This document shows positions 55,943 through 64,000 of a stretch of 64,000 bases of DNA, in pieces (the first letter of the stretch is position 1; each line of letters opens with the position of its first letter). The notes under the pieces are model-generated. The model saw nothing but the letters and a program-made list of their open reading frames with translations, was not told where the DNA came from and ran no database searches. A program made the position numbers and the translations under genes. Origin of the DNA: SZUA-36 sp963801195 (lineage in GTDB: Bacteria > Pseudomonadota > Gammaproteobacteria > Xanthomonadales > SZUA-36); assembly GCA_963801195.1 (NCBI GenBank), contig CAWDDX010000003.1:434001-498000 (forward strand), read 5' to 3'.

Positions 55943-57775
55943 TCAGGATTCGGGTGTGTCCATGTCCGAATTGAGAACGCGTTCGAGTTCTGCGAGGTTC
56001 TCACGAATACGTAAGCCGTACTCGTGGTCGTCCCCCCAGACATCCGCGAGTTTGCGCATGCCCTCGGTATCATGCCGGTCAAAGGTTTCGACCATGTGCC
56101 TGGCGCGATTTTCGCCGTGTCCCAATAACTTGAGCGCCGCTTCACCCATCGCCAGCGCCGAGCCAAATGTTTCACGTGCGACAAAATCCGCACCGGCATT
56201 GAACAACTCGTAGGCGTGGGTGCGGTCATACGCCCGGGCCAGAATTTTCAGTTGCGGAAACTGGTTGCGCACGACATGGATCATGCTGACGGTCTTGCTC
56301 CGGTCATCGATGGCGATGACCAGCAAGCGCGCACGCGCAGCGCCAGCCGATCGCAACAACTCCCCATTGGCGGCGTCACCGTAAAAAACCCTGTTACCAA
56401 AGCGCTCGGTAAGTTCGATCTGCCCTGCATCGTGATCCAACAGGGTGGATTCAAACCCGCTGGCCTTGAGCAGACGTGATACAACCTGGCCGAAACGTCC
56501 GAAACCGGCGACGATAACGGGGTTGTCGGCATTGTCAATGACATCGTCTTCACGTTTCCCGAAGGTATCGACCAGACGCGGCTGGATGACTTTTTCCAGG
56601 ACAATGACTGCAACCGGCGTCAGCACCATGGACAGGACGACCACCATGATCAACTGGTTGGCTATGTCAAGATTCAAGGCGTGGCTCTGCAACGCGAACG
56701 AGACCAGCAGGAAGGCGAACTCACCACCCTGGGCGAGCGTAAAGCTGAACATCAGGTTGTCCGCAAACTGCAGTTTGAAAACACGGCCTAGTACCAGCAA
56801 TATCAGAAATTTGACCAGCATCAGGCCAAGCACGAGGCCGGCAGTCAGGACCGGCTCGTTCAATATCAGTCGCAGGTCAATACTTGCACCCACCGATATG
56901 AAAAACAGGCCCAGCAGCAGTCCCTTGAACGGCTCTATGCTGACCTCCAGCTCATGTCTGAATTCGCTTTCGGCCATGACCACGCCGGCGAGAAATGTCC
57001 CCAAAGCAGGCGACAGACCCACGGCATCCATTGCCAGGGATACACCGATGATCAATAACAGCGCTGTTGCAATGAAAATCTCACTGCTGCGGGTTTTTGC
57101 AATGTAGCGAAAAACCGGCCGGGTGAGAAATCTTCCGGCCAGCACGATCCCCACCACGGCTGACAGGATCAGCACTGCGTTCAACCAACCCGGTCGCACA
57201 GATTCTGTGCTAACCGCCGCATGCTGTATCACCTGACCGCCATCCATAAAAGCCGGCACGGCCAGGAAGGGAATGACCGCCAGCATGAATATGACGGCGA
57301 TATCCTGGAACAGCAGCACCGAGAAACCGCTCTTGCCAGCAGCGGTCTTCATCCAGCCTTTTTCTTCCAGCGTTTGCACGACGATGGCTGTCGATGACAT
57401 GGACAGCACCAGGCCGATGACCAGGGCCGTCTGCCATTCAAAACCCAGGTAGGTACACAAGTAACCGATGGCGCCGGTGGTGACGATGACCTGCAATCCG
57501 CCCATACCGATGATCGGCACCCGCATCCGCCACAACACAGGGGGCTGCAGTTCAAGACCGATCAGGAACAGCATCAGCACGACGCCGAACTCGGCGAAGT
57601 GCATGACATCCTGGCCTTCGTGACCGACCAGCGACAACAGGTTAGGGCCGATGATAACCCCCGCCAGCAGGTAACCCAGCGCGGATCCAAGACCGAGGCG
57701 CTTGGCGATCGGGACGGCTATGACAGCGGCCGCGAGATACACGAATGCCTGCACGAAATAGCTGTCTGACATCAT
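55943..57775 (-). CDS. CPA2 cation:proton antiporter with RCK domain (KefB/KefC type)
   Basis: 610 residues. About twelve membrane helices (1-385; GYLLAGVIIGPNLLSLVGH, SALALTL-type ends) are followed by an RCK/TrkA-N domain starting VIVAGFGRFGQVVSRLLKAS that binds nucleotide. Likely K+/H+ antiport; ligand gating by glutathione cannot be judged. Single gene on the minus strand. Confidence 0.9.
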   Translation of the reverse strand: MMSDSYFVQAFVYLAAAVIAVPIAKRLGLGSALGYLLAGVIIGPNLLSLVGHEGQDVMHFAEFGVVLMLFLIGLELQPPVLWRMRVPIIGMGGLQVIVTTGAIGYLCTYLGFEWQTALVIGLVLSMSSTAIVVQTLEEKGWMKTAAGKSGFSVLLFQDIAVIFMLAVIPFLAVPAFMDGGQVIQHAAVSTESVRPGWLNAVLILSAVVGIVLAGRFLTRPVFRYIAKTRSSEIFIATALLLIIGVSLAMDAVGLSPALGTFLAGVVMAESEFRHELEVSIEPFKGLLLGLFFISVGASIDLRLILNEPVLTAGLVLGLMLVKFLILLVLGRVFKLQFADNLMFSFTLAQGGEFAFLLVSFALQSHALNLDIANQLIMVVVLSMVLTPVAVIVLEKVIQPRLVDTFGKREDDVIDNADNPVIVAGFGRFGQVVSRLLKASGFESTLLDHDAGQIELTERFGNRVFYGDAANGELLRSAGAARARLLVIAIDDRSKTVSMIHVVRNQFPQLKILARAYDRTHAYELFNAGADFVARETFGSALAMGEAALKLLGHGENRARHMVETFDRHDTEGMRKLADVWGDDHEYGLRIRENLAELERVLNSDMDTPES

Positions 57776-57832
57776 TTATCCCCGTCTTTAATTACTGGAT
57801 TATTCCAAGAATAGCAGCACGCTTCCCGGTCT

Positions 57833-58747
57833 TCATTCTGCACAGTTGTGCGACTGCATGCAGGGGTGACTGGCGTCACCCCGCTCTATCTGGAACGTTG
57901 CATGTGAGATTTTAAATTTTACTTCCAGCTGCTTTGCGAGATGATGCAAAAATTCATCATCCTGCGGCGGTTCGGACATCAGCAGGTGCGCGGTGAGTGC
58001 CGTTTCTGTCGTACTCATGGGCCAGATATGCAGGTCGTGCATGCCCTCGACCCCTGCCTGGGTCGTCAGCCAGTCACGCACCTCGACCGGATCCATACCG
58101 CGCGGCACCGCATCAATGGCCAGATTCAGCGAATCGCGCAACAAGCCCCAGGTGGACCAGAAAATCACCAGGGCTATCAAAAGGCTGCTCATCGGATCAA
58201 ACCAATTGAGACCAAATCGCCAGATCACGAATCCCGACACGACCACTCCGAGTGAAACCAGCGCATCGGCGGCCATGTGCAGATACGCGCCACGTATGTT
58301 GAGGTCATGATCCTTGCCGGAAACAAAAAGCCAGGCCGTGATTGAATTGATCACGACACCGATACCGGCCACGGTCATGATGGTCTGGCCAACAGGCTCA
58401 GATGGTGTCATAAAACGGTTGACCGCTTCCCAACTGATCACCACCACGGCCGCCAGTAACAAAAGGCCGCTGAACATGGAAGCCAGGATGGTGGCACGGG
58501 AGTAGCCGTAAGTGCGTCGCGGCGACGGTTGTTTTCCCGCCAGGAAGCTCGCCCCCCAGGCCAGTAACAGACCCAAAACGTCACTCAAATTGTGACCGGC
58601 GTCGGTAATCAGGGCCAGTGAATCCGCTACCACGCCATAAAACACCTCGATCACGACGAAAATAATATTCAGCGTCACCCCGACGGCGAAAGCCCGGTTA
58701 TAGTCCGGTGCTGCATGATGATGGTGGTGGTGTTTTTCCTGATCCAT
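57833..58747 (-). CDS. Cation diffusion facilitator (Zn/Co/Cd exporter)
   Basis: 304 residues starting at 58747 with MDQEKHHHHHHAAPDYN, a natural six-His run. Six helices; the zinc sites are SLALITDAGHNLSDVLGL (HxxxD) and the matching MAADALVSLGVVV. The C-terminal cytoplasmic domain has HDLHIWPMS. ZitB/CzcD-like. The longer upstream frame has no signal or ribosome site. Confidence 0.92.
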   Translation of the reverse strand: MDQEKHHHHHHAAPDYNRAFAVGVTLNIIFVVIEVFYGVVADSLALITDAGHNLSDVLGLLLAWGASFLAGKQPSPRRTYGYSRATILASMFSGLLLLAAVVVISWEAVNRFMTPSEPVGQTIMTVAGIGVVINSITAWLFVSGKDHDLNIRGAYLHMAADALVSLGVVVSGFVIWRFGLNWFDPMSSLLIALVIFWSTWGLLRDSLNLAIDAVPRGMDPVEVRDWLTTQAGVEGMHDLHIWPMSTTETALTAHLLMSEPPQDDEFLHHLAKQLEVKFKISHATFQIERGDASHPCMQSHNCAE

Positions 58748-58764
58748 TTCCGATTTTCTGAAAT

Positions 58765-59052
58765 TTATGCAGCGCTCTGCCAGCCATGATAAAACGTGAA
58801 TGCCCCGATCACGATAAAACCGGCGCCTGCAATCATTGACATCATTTTGGCATTGATTAGCTGTGACAACAACGCACCCGCGGCCACGCCGATCGCGCTC
58901 GCCAGCGTCAGGGCGAGGGCGGAAGCAAAAAAGACAGTCCATTTGCCAGCGGCTTTGTCCGCTGCGAAAAGCAGTGTTACGAGCTGGGTTTTATCTGCCA
59001 TTTCGGCAACGAAGATGGCCCCGAATACGGTCGCAAACAACTTCCATTCCAT
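58765..59052 (-). CDS. UPF0016/GDT1-family protein, single-repeat form
   Basis: 95 residues, three membrane helices. The family motif is VAEMADKTQLV (E-x-x-D-K-T), found in Mn2+/Ca2+ exporters such as MneA and yeast Gdt1. Most family members have two copies in ~190-230 residues; this one has one and must dimerise. It lies 17 bp upstream of the CDF gene on the same strand, so both probably form a metal-export operon. Confidence 0.85.
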   Translation of the reverse strand: MEWKLFATVFGAIFVAEMADKTQLVTLLFAADKAAGKWTVFFASALALTLASAIGVAAGALLSQLINAKMMSMIAGAGFIVIGAFTFYHGWQSAA

Positions 59053-59182
59053 AAATTTTTCCTTTTCCTCTGCGATTGAATGATATGCGTCAAAAACACT
59101 GCAAATGTTACTTGAACTGGCCCCTGCATGGTTAGATACTGCATGTTACAAACGGAAAAAAGCCAAATGGAAATTTAGAGAA

Positions 59183-60100
59183 ATGAGTACAAAGTACAAA
59201 ATCTGGTTTAACGGTGAAATGCGCAATTTTGAAGATTGCACGGTCCACGTCCTGAGTCATGCACTGCATTACGGTTCTTCGGTTTTTGAAGGCATACGCG
59301 CTTATAAAACCCCGCAGGGCACGGCCTTTTTCCGTCTTGATGATCACCTGAAGCGCCTGTTCTACTCCGCTTCAATTTACAGGATCCCGATCCGCTACAG
59401 TTTTGATGAAATACGTGAAGCCTGTTTTGAAGCAGTAAGAAGCACAGGCCTCGAAAGCGCATACATACGACCGCTGGTCGCACGCGGCGCCTGTGGCCTG
59501 GGTGTGATTCCAAAGGACATGAACTCCGTCGATATATCCATCATGGTTGATTCCTGGGGCGCTTACCTCGGGGAAGAAGGTTTGAAAAACGGCATCAGGG
59601 CCTGTATCACTTCATGGCAACGTCTTGCACCCAATACCGTTCCGACCGGAGCCAAGGCCGGCGGCAATTACCTGTCAAGCCAGTTAATCGGGTTTGAGGC
59701 CAAGGACCGCGGATTTGAAGAAGGTATCGCACTGGGTCACGACGGTTTGCTCAGCGAGGGTGCCGGTGAAAACGTGTTCCTGGTCAAAAACGGGAAGCTC
59801 CTCACACCGCCTACTTCGGCCTCGATACTTGGCGGTATCACCCGCGACACGGTGTTCACACTGGCAGCAGACCTCGGATTGCAGGTTATGGAACAAACCC
59901 TGTCACGCGAACAACTCTACGGCGCCGACGAAGCCTTTTTCACAGGCACTGCGGTCGAAGTGACACCGATACGCCAGGTCGACCACCTCACCATCGGCAA
60001 TGGTGGTTGCGGTCCGGTGACCAAACGCATTCAGTCCGCATTTTTTGGTCTTTTCAATGGTGAAACACAAGACAGTCATGACTGGCTCAGCCACCTGTAA
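59183..60100 (+). CDS. ilvE: Branched-chain amino acid aminotransferase
   Basis: 305 residues, fold type IV PLP enzyme. Start at 59183 (MSTKYKIWFNGEM...). Marks: HVLSHALHYGSSVFEGIRAY, the PLP lysine in GAKAGGNYLSSQL, EGAGENVFLV and TSASILGGITRDTV. Transfers amino groups between glutamate and Leu/Ile/Val 2-oxo acids. Single gene. Confidence 0.93.
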   Translation: MSTKYKIWFNGEMRNFEDCTVHVLSHALHYGSSVFEGIRAYKTPQGTAFFRLDDHLKRLFYSASIYRIPIRYSFDEIREACFEAVRSTGLESAYIRPLVARGACGLGVIPKDMNSVDISIMVDSWGAYLGEEGLKNGIRACITSWQRLAPNTVPTGAKAGGNYLSSQLIGFEAKDRGFEEGIALGHDGLLSEGAGENVFLVKNGKLLTPPTSASILGGITRDTVFTLAADLGLQVMEQTLSREQLYGADEAFFTGTAVEVTPIRQVDHLTIGNGGCGPVTKRIQSAFFGLFNGETQDSHDWLSHL

Positions 60101-60116
60101 CAGGGTGACAAAATAG

Positions 60117-60135
60117 ACTGACAATAATTGTCAGT
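60117..60135. promoter_or_regulatory. 19-bp perfect dyad, candidate enhancer site for a sigma-54 activator
   Basis: ACTGACAAT A ATTGTCAGT, centred at 60126, about 140 bp upstream of the predicted sigma-54 start. This is the usual distance for an enhancer-binding protein. Confidence 0.55.
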
Positions 60136-60206
60136 TGTTAAACATTTAGCGTCAGACCCTGGGTTGCCCGCCACGCTCAACAGGGTGCGATGAATATGCA
60201 TCCTGT

Positions 60207-60219
60207 TGTATATTATACA
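60207..60219. promoter_or_regulatory. 13-bp dyad upstream of the sigma-54 promoter
   Basis: TGTATA T TATACA in an AT-rich stretch between the 19-bp dyad and the promoter. It could be a second activator site or a bending site. Confidence 0.35.
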
Positions 60220-60241
60220 CTTTTCCATATTACTTACCCTT

Positions 60242-60257
60242 TGGCATAAAAATTGCT
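60242..60257 (+). promoter_or_regulatory. Sigma-54 promoter
   Basis: TGGCATAAAAATTGCT fits the consensus TGGCAYRN4TTGCW at all fixed positions, with GG at 60243-60244 and GC at 60255-60256. The predicted transcription start is near 60268. The only plus-strand product before the terminator is the non-coding stretch below. Confidence 0.75.
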
Positions 60258-60267
60258 TTATTAAGGG

Positions 60268-60581
60268 GGAAGATTGATGTTTCAGAACAGAAATCTTCTT
60301 CCAGACCATTGAATTTATGGACATGGAAGTTTGTCACCACCTGTGGCGTAGCTGTGCCAACGACAGTTCACCGAAGCGTTGTGCCAACGACAACGACCGA
60401 AGGCGTCAGACCCAGGGAATGGGCCGTACAGGAAAGTTATGAGCTTGGGGGACAAGCAAGGGTGATCAGAAAGCTGGCAGGGGGCCGGCAGAATGATCTG
60501 AAAAGGGGAATGTGGGCATCTGGGCTAAAACCACCGATCGCCCACTTAAAAAAAGACCCGTTTTTAAACGGGTCTTTTTTT
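60268..60581 (+). ncRNA. Candidate sigma-54-dependent small RNA, about 310 nt
   Basis: From the predicted start to the terminator there is no convincing gene: one frame stays open but runs through the terminator and has poor composition. The stretch contains a 27-nt near-tandem duplication (60353-60379, 60380-60406, both beginning TGTGCCAACGACA), several short hairpins, and at least six GGA trinucleotides. Some of these lie in predicted loops, e.g. CTTG-GGGGA-CAAG near 60445. Loop GGA motifs are the mark of CsrA/RsmA-sequestering RNAs, and some sRNAs (CrcZ, Qrr) use sigma-54. Neither assignment is proven. A 10-codon frame at 60278 behind GGGGGA is a possible leader peptide. Confidence 0.5.
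60548..60581. terminator. Strong bidirectional intrinsic terminator
   Basis: AAAAAGACCCGTTT pairs with AAACGGGTCTTTTT; A and T tracts on both sides. It ends the candidate sRNA and the minus-strand DsrE gene region. Confidence 0.92.
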
Positions 60582-60601
60582 GTCCGTAATAAACTCAGAT
60601 T

Positions 60602-61144
60602 TCAAAAGGGAATCAGGGTAAAACCCTCTGATTGCAGGCGCACGTGTGCTGTCATGGCCGAGAGCGCCAGGCTGACCGCCGGATTCAATTCTTCAGCACT
60701 GTAACCGCGGTGCGCCGCCGTTTGTCCACACAGGTAGATTTTTACGCCAGCGCCATGTAGCGCTGCCAGCATCGCGGTGTTTGGGTTTGGTTCATTAAAT
60801 CGCGCCTGGTAAGCGTCGTCCTTGAGCAGGTCCCTGGCAGCAGGTCCATGCACGACGATCACCAGTTCGATATTTTTGGGGTCAATCCCATTTTTCGCAT
60901 GCAGGTTCAGAAAACGCGCTGCGGATTCGATCCTGCGGTTTAAATCACCGCTGAAATCCTCCGTTGCGGAGACGTCCATCGATACCTTGTAGTGCGTATC
61001 CGGCTGAAGATTCCAGGCACCGACAGGAACCTCGTAAACGGCCCCAAAAGCCACGATGACCGGTCCGGTCTGTGGCTCAGCGGCATACAGTTGACCGGCC
61101 ATGAACGATGTAGCCGCCAATACGGATAATGCACTGAATCGCAT
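60602..61144 (-). CDS. DsrE/DsrF-like secreted protein
   Basis: 180 residues: signal peptide (MRFSALSVLAATSFMAGQLY, then AAEP), then a DsrE-like alpha/beta fold with IELVIVVHGPAARDLL and the single conserved Cys in VKIYLCGQTAAHRGY, where sulfur-relay proteins carry the persulfide. Periplasmic members of this family are uncharacterised. Convergent with the candidate sRNA. Confidence 0.8.
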   Translation of the reverse strand: MRFSALSVLAATSFMAGQLYAAEPQTGPVIVAFGAVYEVPVGAWNLQPDTHYKVSMDVSATEDFSGDLNRRIESAARFLNLHAKNGIDPKNIELVIVVHGPAARDLLKDDAYQARFNEPNPNTAMLAALHGAGVKIYLCGQTAAHRGYSAEELNPAVSLALSAMTAHVRLQSEGFTLIPF

Positions 61145-61206
61145 GGAAAGCTCCTTTGACTTACAAGCTTTGACTATCAGCTACGCGAGTGGAACCCCGG
61201 CAACCC

Positions 61207-62022
61207 TCAGTTACTGTCATAGTCGGTAATGATGTACCCGCCGGATTTCTGATCATGTTCGAGGGCGACCATTTTTTGCTCTTTCATTTGCTCCAGCAGT
61301 TCGCTGAAGGACCGGAACCCGTGATAACGTTCATTGAAGCCGGGTTTGCGTCTTTTCAAGGTCTGCTTGACCATCGAGCCCCAGACCTTTTCCTCGGGAT
61401 CACGTTCGCTAAACAGGTCATCCAGGGTCTCGAGCACCCATTCAAACGCCTGTTCCGCGCGCTTCTGCCCTTTGCCCGGAGCCGTCGGCACTTCTTCTGT
61501 GCCCTCTTTCTTGCCGTTGCTCTTCTTTTTTGCCGGCTTACGGCGTTCGGACTGGCGGACGATATCATCGTAATAGATAAAATCGTCGCAGTTGGCGATC
61601 AACAGGTTGGAGGTCGATTGCTTGACCCCGACACCGATCACTATTTTATTATTCTCCCTGAGCTTGGAGACCAGCGGTGAAAAATCAGAATCACCCGATA
61701 TGACCACGAAGGTGTCTACATGGGACTTGGTATAGCAAAGGTCCAGCGCATCAACCACCATGCGTATATCGGCCGAATTCTTGCCGGATTGCCGGAGATG
61801 CGGAATCTCGATCAACTCGAATGAAGCCTCGTGCATATCCGCCTTGAAATCCTTGTAACGCTCCCAGTCACAATAGGCCTTTTTGACCACGATATTGCCC
61901 TTGACCAGCAATCGCTCCAGCACCTCCTTGATATCGAAACGTGCATATTGGGCATCGCGTACACCGAGCGCGATGTTTTCAAAATCGCAATACAGTGCCA
62001 GATTGGTAGTCTTGTTGGTCAT
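61207..62022 (-). CDS. NYN-domain (PIN-like) protein with C-terminal LOTUS/OST-HTH domain
   Basis: 271 residues from 62022. The NYN domain (1-160) starts LALYCDFENIALGVRD and keeps the acidic set of the PIN-like nuclease fold: Asp in YCDFEN, ADIRMVVDAL and VISGDSDFSPLVSKL. A basic linker (RRKPAKKKSNGKKE) joins a helical C-terminal domain (KVWGSMVKQTLKRRKPGFNE, FSELLEQMKEQ) of LOTUS type, which binds RNA. Likely an RNA-processing nuclease (LabA/DUF88 group); target unknown. Confidence 0.85.
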   Translation of the reverse strand: MTNKTTNLALYCDFENIALGVRDAQYARFDIKEVLERLLVKGNIVVKKAYCDWERYKDFKADMHEASFELIEIPHLRQSGKNSADIRMVVDALDLCYTKSHVDTFVVISGDSDFSPLVSKLRENNKIVIGVGVKQSTSNLLIANCDDFIYYDDIVRQSERRKPAKKKSNGKKEGTEEVPTAPGKGQKRAEQAFEWVLETLDDLFSERDPEEKVWGSMVKQTLKRRKPGFNERYHGFRSFSELLEQMKEQKMVALEHDQKSGGYIITDYDSN

Positions 62023-62207
62023 GGAGGGTAAACCTTGGTTTGAACAGTCTATTCTACTGCCAAACGGATACTCCCAAAAGGGCGAATGTTGACCCACCGG
62101 ATTTTAAGCCGTTCATTTTGGCCATATACAGTAAATGGCCGACCACGCGAAACCCTGCCGCGGCGGCTTTTGTTATTCGCGCTTTTCAAGCTTACAAGGC
62201 GTATCCT

Positions 62208-63239
62208 ATGGGCGATAAAGCGGATCAGTGGTATACATCAATAATGCATGAATCAGACGACATCCTAACACCCTACTACCGTCTGGATCCGGAGGAGTTG
62301 ATCAAGGTCGTCGAATCAATCGGTCTGTTGTGCGACGGGCGTCTGCTGGCCCTGAACAGTTATGAGAACCGGGTTTACCAGGTCGGGATGGAGGCCGCCG
62401 CGCCGCTCATCACAAAGGTCTACCGCCCGGGCCGTTGGACCAATGAACAGATTCTTGAAGAGCACGCGTTCGCGCTCGAGCTCACGGATGCTGAAATACC
62501 GTTGATCCCCCCCATGTGCATAAACGGGCAAACCCTGCACGAACACAACGGGTTCAGATTTGCGATGTTCGAGCGGCGCGGGGGACATGCGCCGGAACTG
62601 GATCAAAAAAACACACGGGTATGGCTGGGTCGCTTCCTGGGGCGTATACACGCTGTGGGTGCTGAAAAACCATTTCACTCACGGCCCGAACTGACGATTG
62701 AGTCGTTTGGTTATGAACCCGTCAAGGCGTTGCTTGAAGGCCGCTGGTTGCCGCCGCACCTGGAAACCGCATTCTCCAGCCTGGCCGACGACTTGCTGAT
62801 CTCAATAGAAGCCTCGTTTAAACGCGCGGGCAAGTTCAGCAAAATTCGCCTCCACGGTGACTGCCACCCCGGTAACATCCTGTGGCGGGACGGTCCACTT
62901 TTTGTCGATCTCGACGACTGCCGGAGCGGTCCGGCCATACAGGATCTGTGGATGCTGCTCTCAGGCGACAACTATGAAATGGCCGAGCAGATGAATGACG
63001 TACTGGAAGGCTACACGCAGTTCTACCATTTTAACCGGCGTGAACTGAACCTGATCGAGGCCCTGCGCACCCTGCGTATGCTGCACCACGCCGCCTGGCT
63101 GGCAAAACGCTGGCAGGACCCGGCCTTTCCCATTGCATTTCCGTGGTTTGGTGAACCCCGTTACTGGGAAGACCTGATACTTGGTCTGCGGGAGCAACTG
63201 GGCCGTATGCACGAAGAGCCCATTCAGTTACCAGTGTAG
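62208..63239 (+). CDS. srkA: Stress response kinase A (YihE/SrkA)
   Basis: 343 residues. APH-like Ser/Thr kinase that protects against MazF-linked stress death in E. coli. LNSYENRVYQVG is the glycine-loop region of the family, RLHGDCHPGNILW the catalytic loop, FVDLDDCRSGPAIQDLWML the metal-binding block. I start at 62208 (AAGG upstream); 62244 is an alternative. The 5' frame extension lacks protein character. Confidence 0.9.
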   Translation: MGDKADQWYTSIMHESDDILTPYYRLDPEELIKVVESIGLLCDGRLLALNSYENRVYQVGMEAAAPLITKVYRPGRWTNEQILEEHAFALELTDAEIPLIPPMCINGQTLHEHNGFRFAMFERRGGHAPELDQKNTRVWLGRFLGRIHAVGAEKPFHSRPELTIESFGYEPVKALLEGRWLPPHLETAFSSLADDLLISIEASFKRAGKFSKIRLHGDCHPGNILWRDGPLFVDLDDCRSGPAIQDLWMLLSGDNYEMAEQMNDVLEGYTQFYHFNRRELNLIEALRTLRMLHHAAWLAKRWQDPAFPIAFPWFGEPRYWEDLILGLREQLGRMHEEPIQLPV

Positions 63240-63265
63240 TGGCCGTAACTGCGGACACGGCCTGA

Positions 63266-63490
63266 TCAGTAATGCGGCGGCGTTTCGTCCTGTGGCACCG
63301 CCCCGGCGCCGTCTTCGCCGAATTCCTTCATTCGTTCGGACAAACGGTTGAAATGGTGCTTTAACTCGAGGATTTCGTGATCCTGCCTGGCCACCGTGGT
63401 ATTCAGGCTCTCGATCAACTCGTCCTGAAAAGCCAGCTGGCTTTCGAGTTCATCGACGCGCCTGGACAGCGTTTCAATTTCACGGCTCAC
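63266..63490 (-). CDS. slyX: SlyX family protein
   Basis: 74 residues from a GTG that overlaps the stop of the upstream VOC gene (GTGA), which fits the ~72-residue length of SlyX. Almost all coiled coil: REIETLSRRVDELESQLAFQ, DELIESLNTTVARQ, then a Pro-rich tail ending PPHY as in other SlyX proteins. The function is not established. Confidence 0.88.
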   Translation of the reverse strand: MSREIETLSRRVDELESQLAFQDELIESLNTTVARQDHEILELKHHFNRLSERMKEFGEDGAGAVPQDETPPHY

Positions 63491-63903
63491 TCGATTGCGT
63501 CCGGTATCTTCTCGGGTGGCTCCCACAACTCGACACGATTGCCATCCGGATCCACTATCCAGCCAAAGCGGCCGAAGTCATGCTCCTCTTTTTCGGGTAT
63601 GACCTCGCCGCCTGCGGCGCGGACGTTGTCCAACGCGGCGTCAAGGTTGTCCACCACCAGGTTGATCATGAACGACTGGGTCCGGTCACCAAAATACCTG
63701 GTGTTGGAAGCGAACGTGCTCCACACAGTGAATGCATTGACCGGCATCGCCTCCGGTAAAAAACTGGTGCCGTGTGTCGCACCCCAGTTTTCAATTTCCA
63801 GGCCGAGCGCGTCACGGTACCAGTCGGCCAACTGGCCCGGATCGGGTGAACGGAAAAATATACCACCGACACCCAGGGCCCTGCCTTTCACTTTATTGGT
63901 CAT
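63487..63903 (-). CDS. VOC-family (glyoxalase/dioxygenase-fold) protein
   Basis: 138 residues: GVGGIFFRSPDPGQLADWYR, ALGLEIENWG and the final FGRFGWIVDPDGNRVELWEP are VOC marks; the last Glu is a usual metal ligand. It may bind or modify a small molecule; the substrate is unknown. Upstream gene of slyX with overlapping stop/start. Confidence 0.88.
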   Translation of the reverse strand: MTNKVKGRALGVGGIFFRSPDPGQLADWYRDALGLEIENWGATHGTSFLPEAMPVNAFTVWSTFASNTRYFGDRTQSFMINLVVDNLDAALDNVRAAGGEVIPEKEEHDFGRFGWIVDPDGNRVELWEPPEKIPDAIE

Positions 63904-64000
63904 GCCTTTTTACTCCTGCCCAAAATACCTTTCTATCTACACACCTCAATCTACACAGCGATCATACAGCACGTATCCGCGCCCGGAGTACCTTTTCCAG

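Noticed and set aside
60309..60704. 131-codon plus-strand frame
   Set aside because: It passes through a strong terminator into the DsrE gene on the other strand and has no ribosome site or protein-like pattern.

Overview
The window looks like chromosome of a gammaproteobacterium. Supporting genes are rhlE, srkA, slyX, AsmA, a SlyD-like FKBP, many lipoproteins, a TonB receptor and a POT transporter. I cannot place it more finely without a search. I see no rRNA, tRNA, CRISPR array, intact transposase or prophage. Gene calls rest on reading the translations and motifs by eye.

Positions 1 to about 14,700 are a copper/silver-type metal-handling island: the end of a CusA-like RND pump, a MerR-family regulator, a Met/His-rich periplasmic protein, a Cu(I)-type P-ATPase broken by a cluster of frameshifts, secreted His/Cys-rich proteins, a PII-like protein, a large secreted protein with a duplicated module, a secreted protein carrying an eight-residue motif three times at an exact 31-residue period, a remnant sulfotransferase, an intact CopA, and two PepSY membrane proteins, one ending in a [2Fe-2S] ferredoxin domain. 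Three near-identical MerR-type promoters with 19-bp spacers (2057, 3067, 5751) precede three of these genes and suggest one regulon.

Positions 14,800 to 23,200 hold mscL, rhlE, a decayed AbiEii-like nucleotidyltransferase ended by a 151-bp MITE-like element, an AsmA protein, and a kinase/PLP phospholyase pair resembling hydroxylysine catabolism. Positions 23,261 to 23,777 are two abutting inverted-repeat elements. Members or fragments of the same families recur at 2734, 39344 and 42298, bounded by CTAG or TTAA.

Positions 23,770 to 39,300 carry methionine-salvage genes (mtnA plus a class II aldolase), a threonine synthase-like enzyme, an ABC exporter, an FKBP bracketed by a 50-bp inverted repeat, a Vgb-like propeller, an octaheme cytochrome c, a penicillin-acylase-family lipoprotein behind an orphan terminator, a threonine aldolase-like enzyme and an M28 peptidase.

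Positions 39,750 to 55,900 include a TonB receptor and a compact minus-strand operon for trans-4-hydroxyproline catabolism (deaminase, GntR regulator, FAD dehydrogenase, epimerase, DUF885 peptidase). These are followed by an Asp/Glu racemase, a DUF4097-type protein, a GNAT, a second DUF885 peptidase, a peptide transporter and an M20 peptidase. Together with the hydroxylysine-like pair, this suggests use of peptides, possibly collagen-derived.

Positions 55,900 to 64,000 hold a KefB/C-type antiporter, a CDF metal exporter, a UPF0016 protein, ilvE, a DsrE protein, an NYN/LOTUS protein, srkA, slyX and a VOC protein. Between ilvE and the DsrE gene, a consensus sigma-54 promoter with upstream dyads leads into about 310 nt without a convincing ORF, ending at a strong terminator. 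I read this as a candidate sigma-54-dependent small RNA; it and the repeated-motif secreted protein at 9075 are the two least explained objects here.
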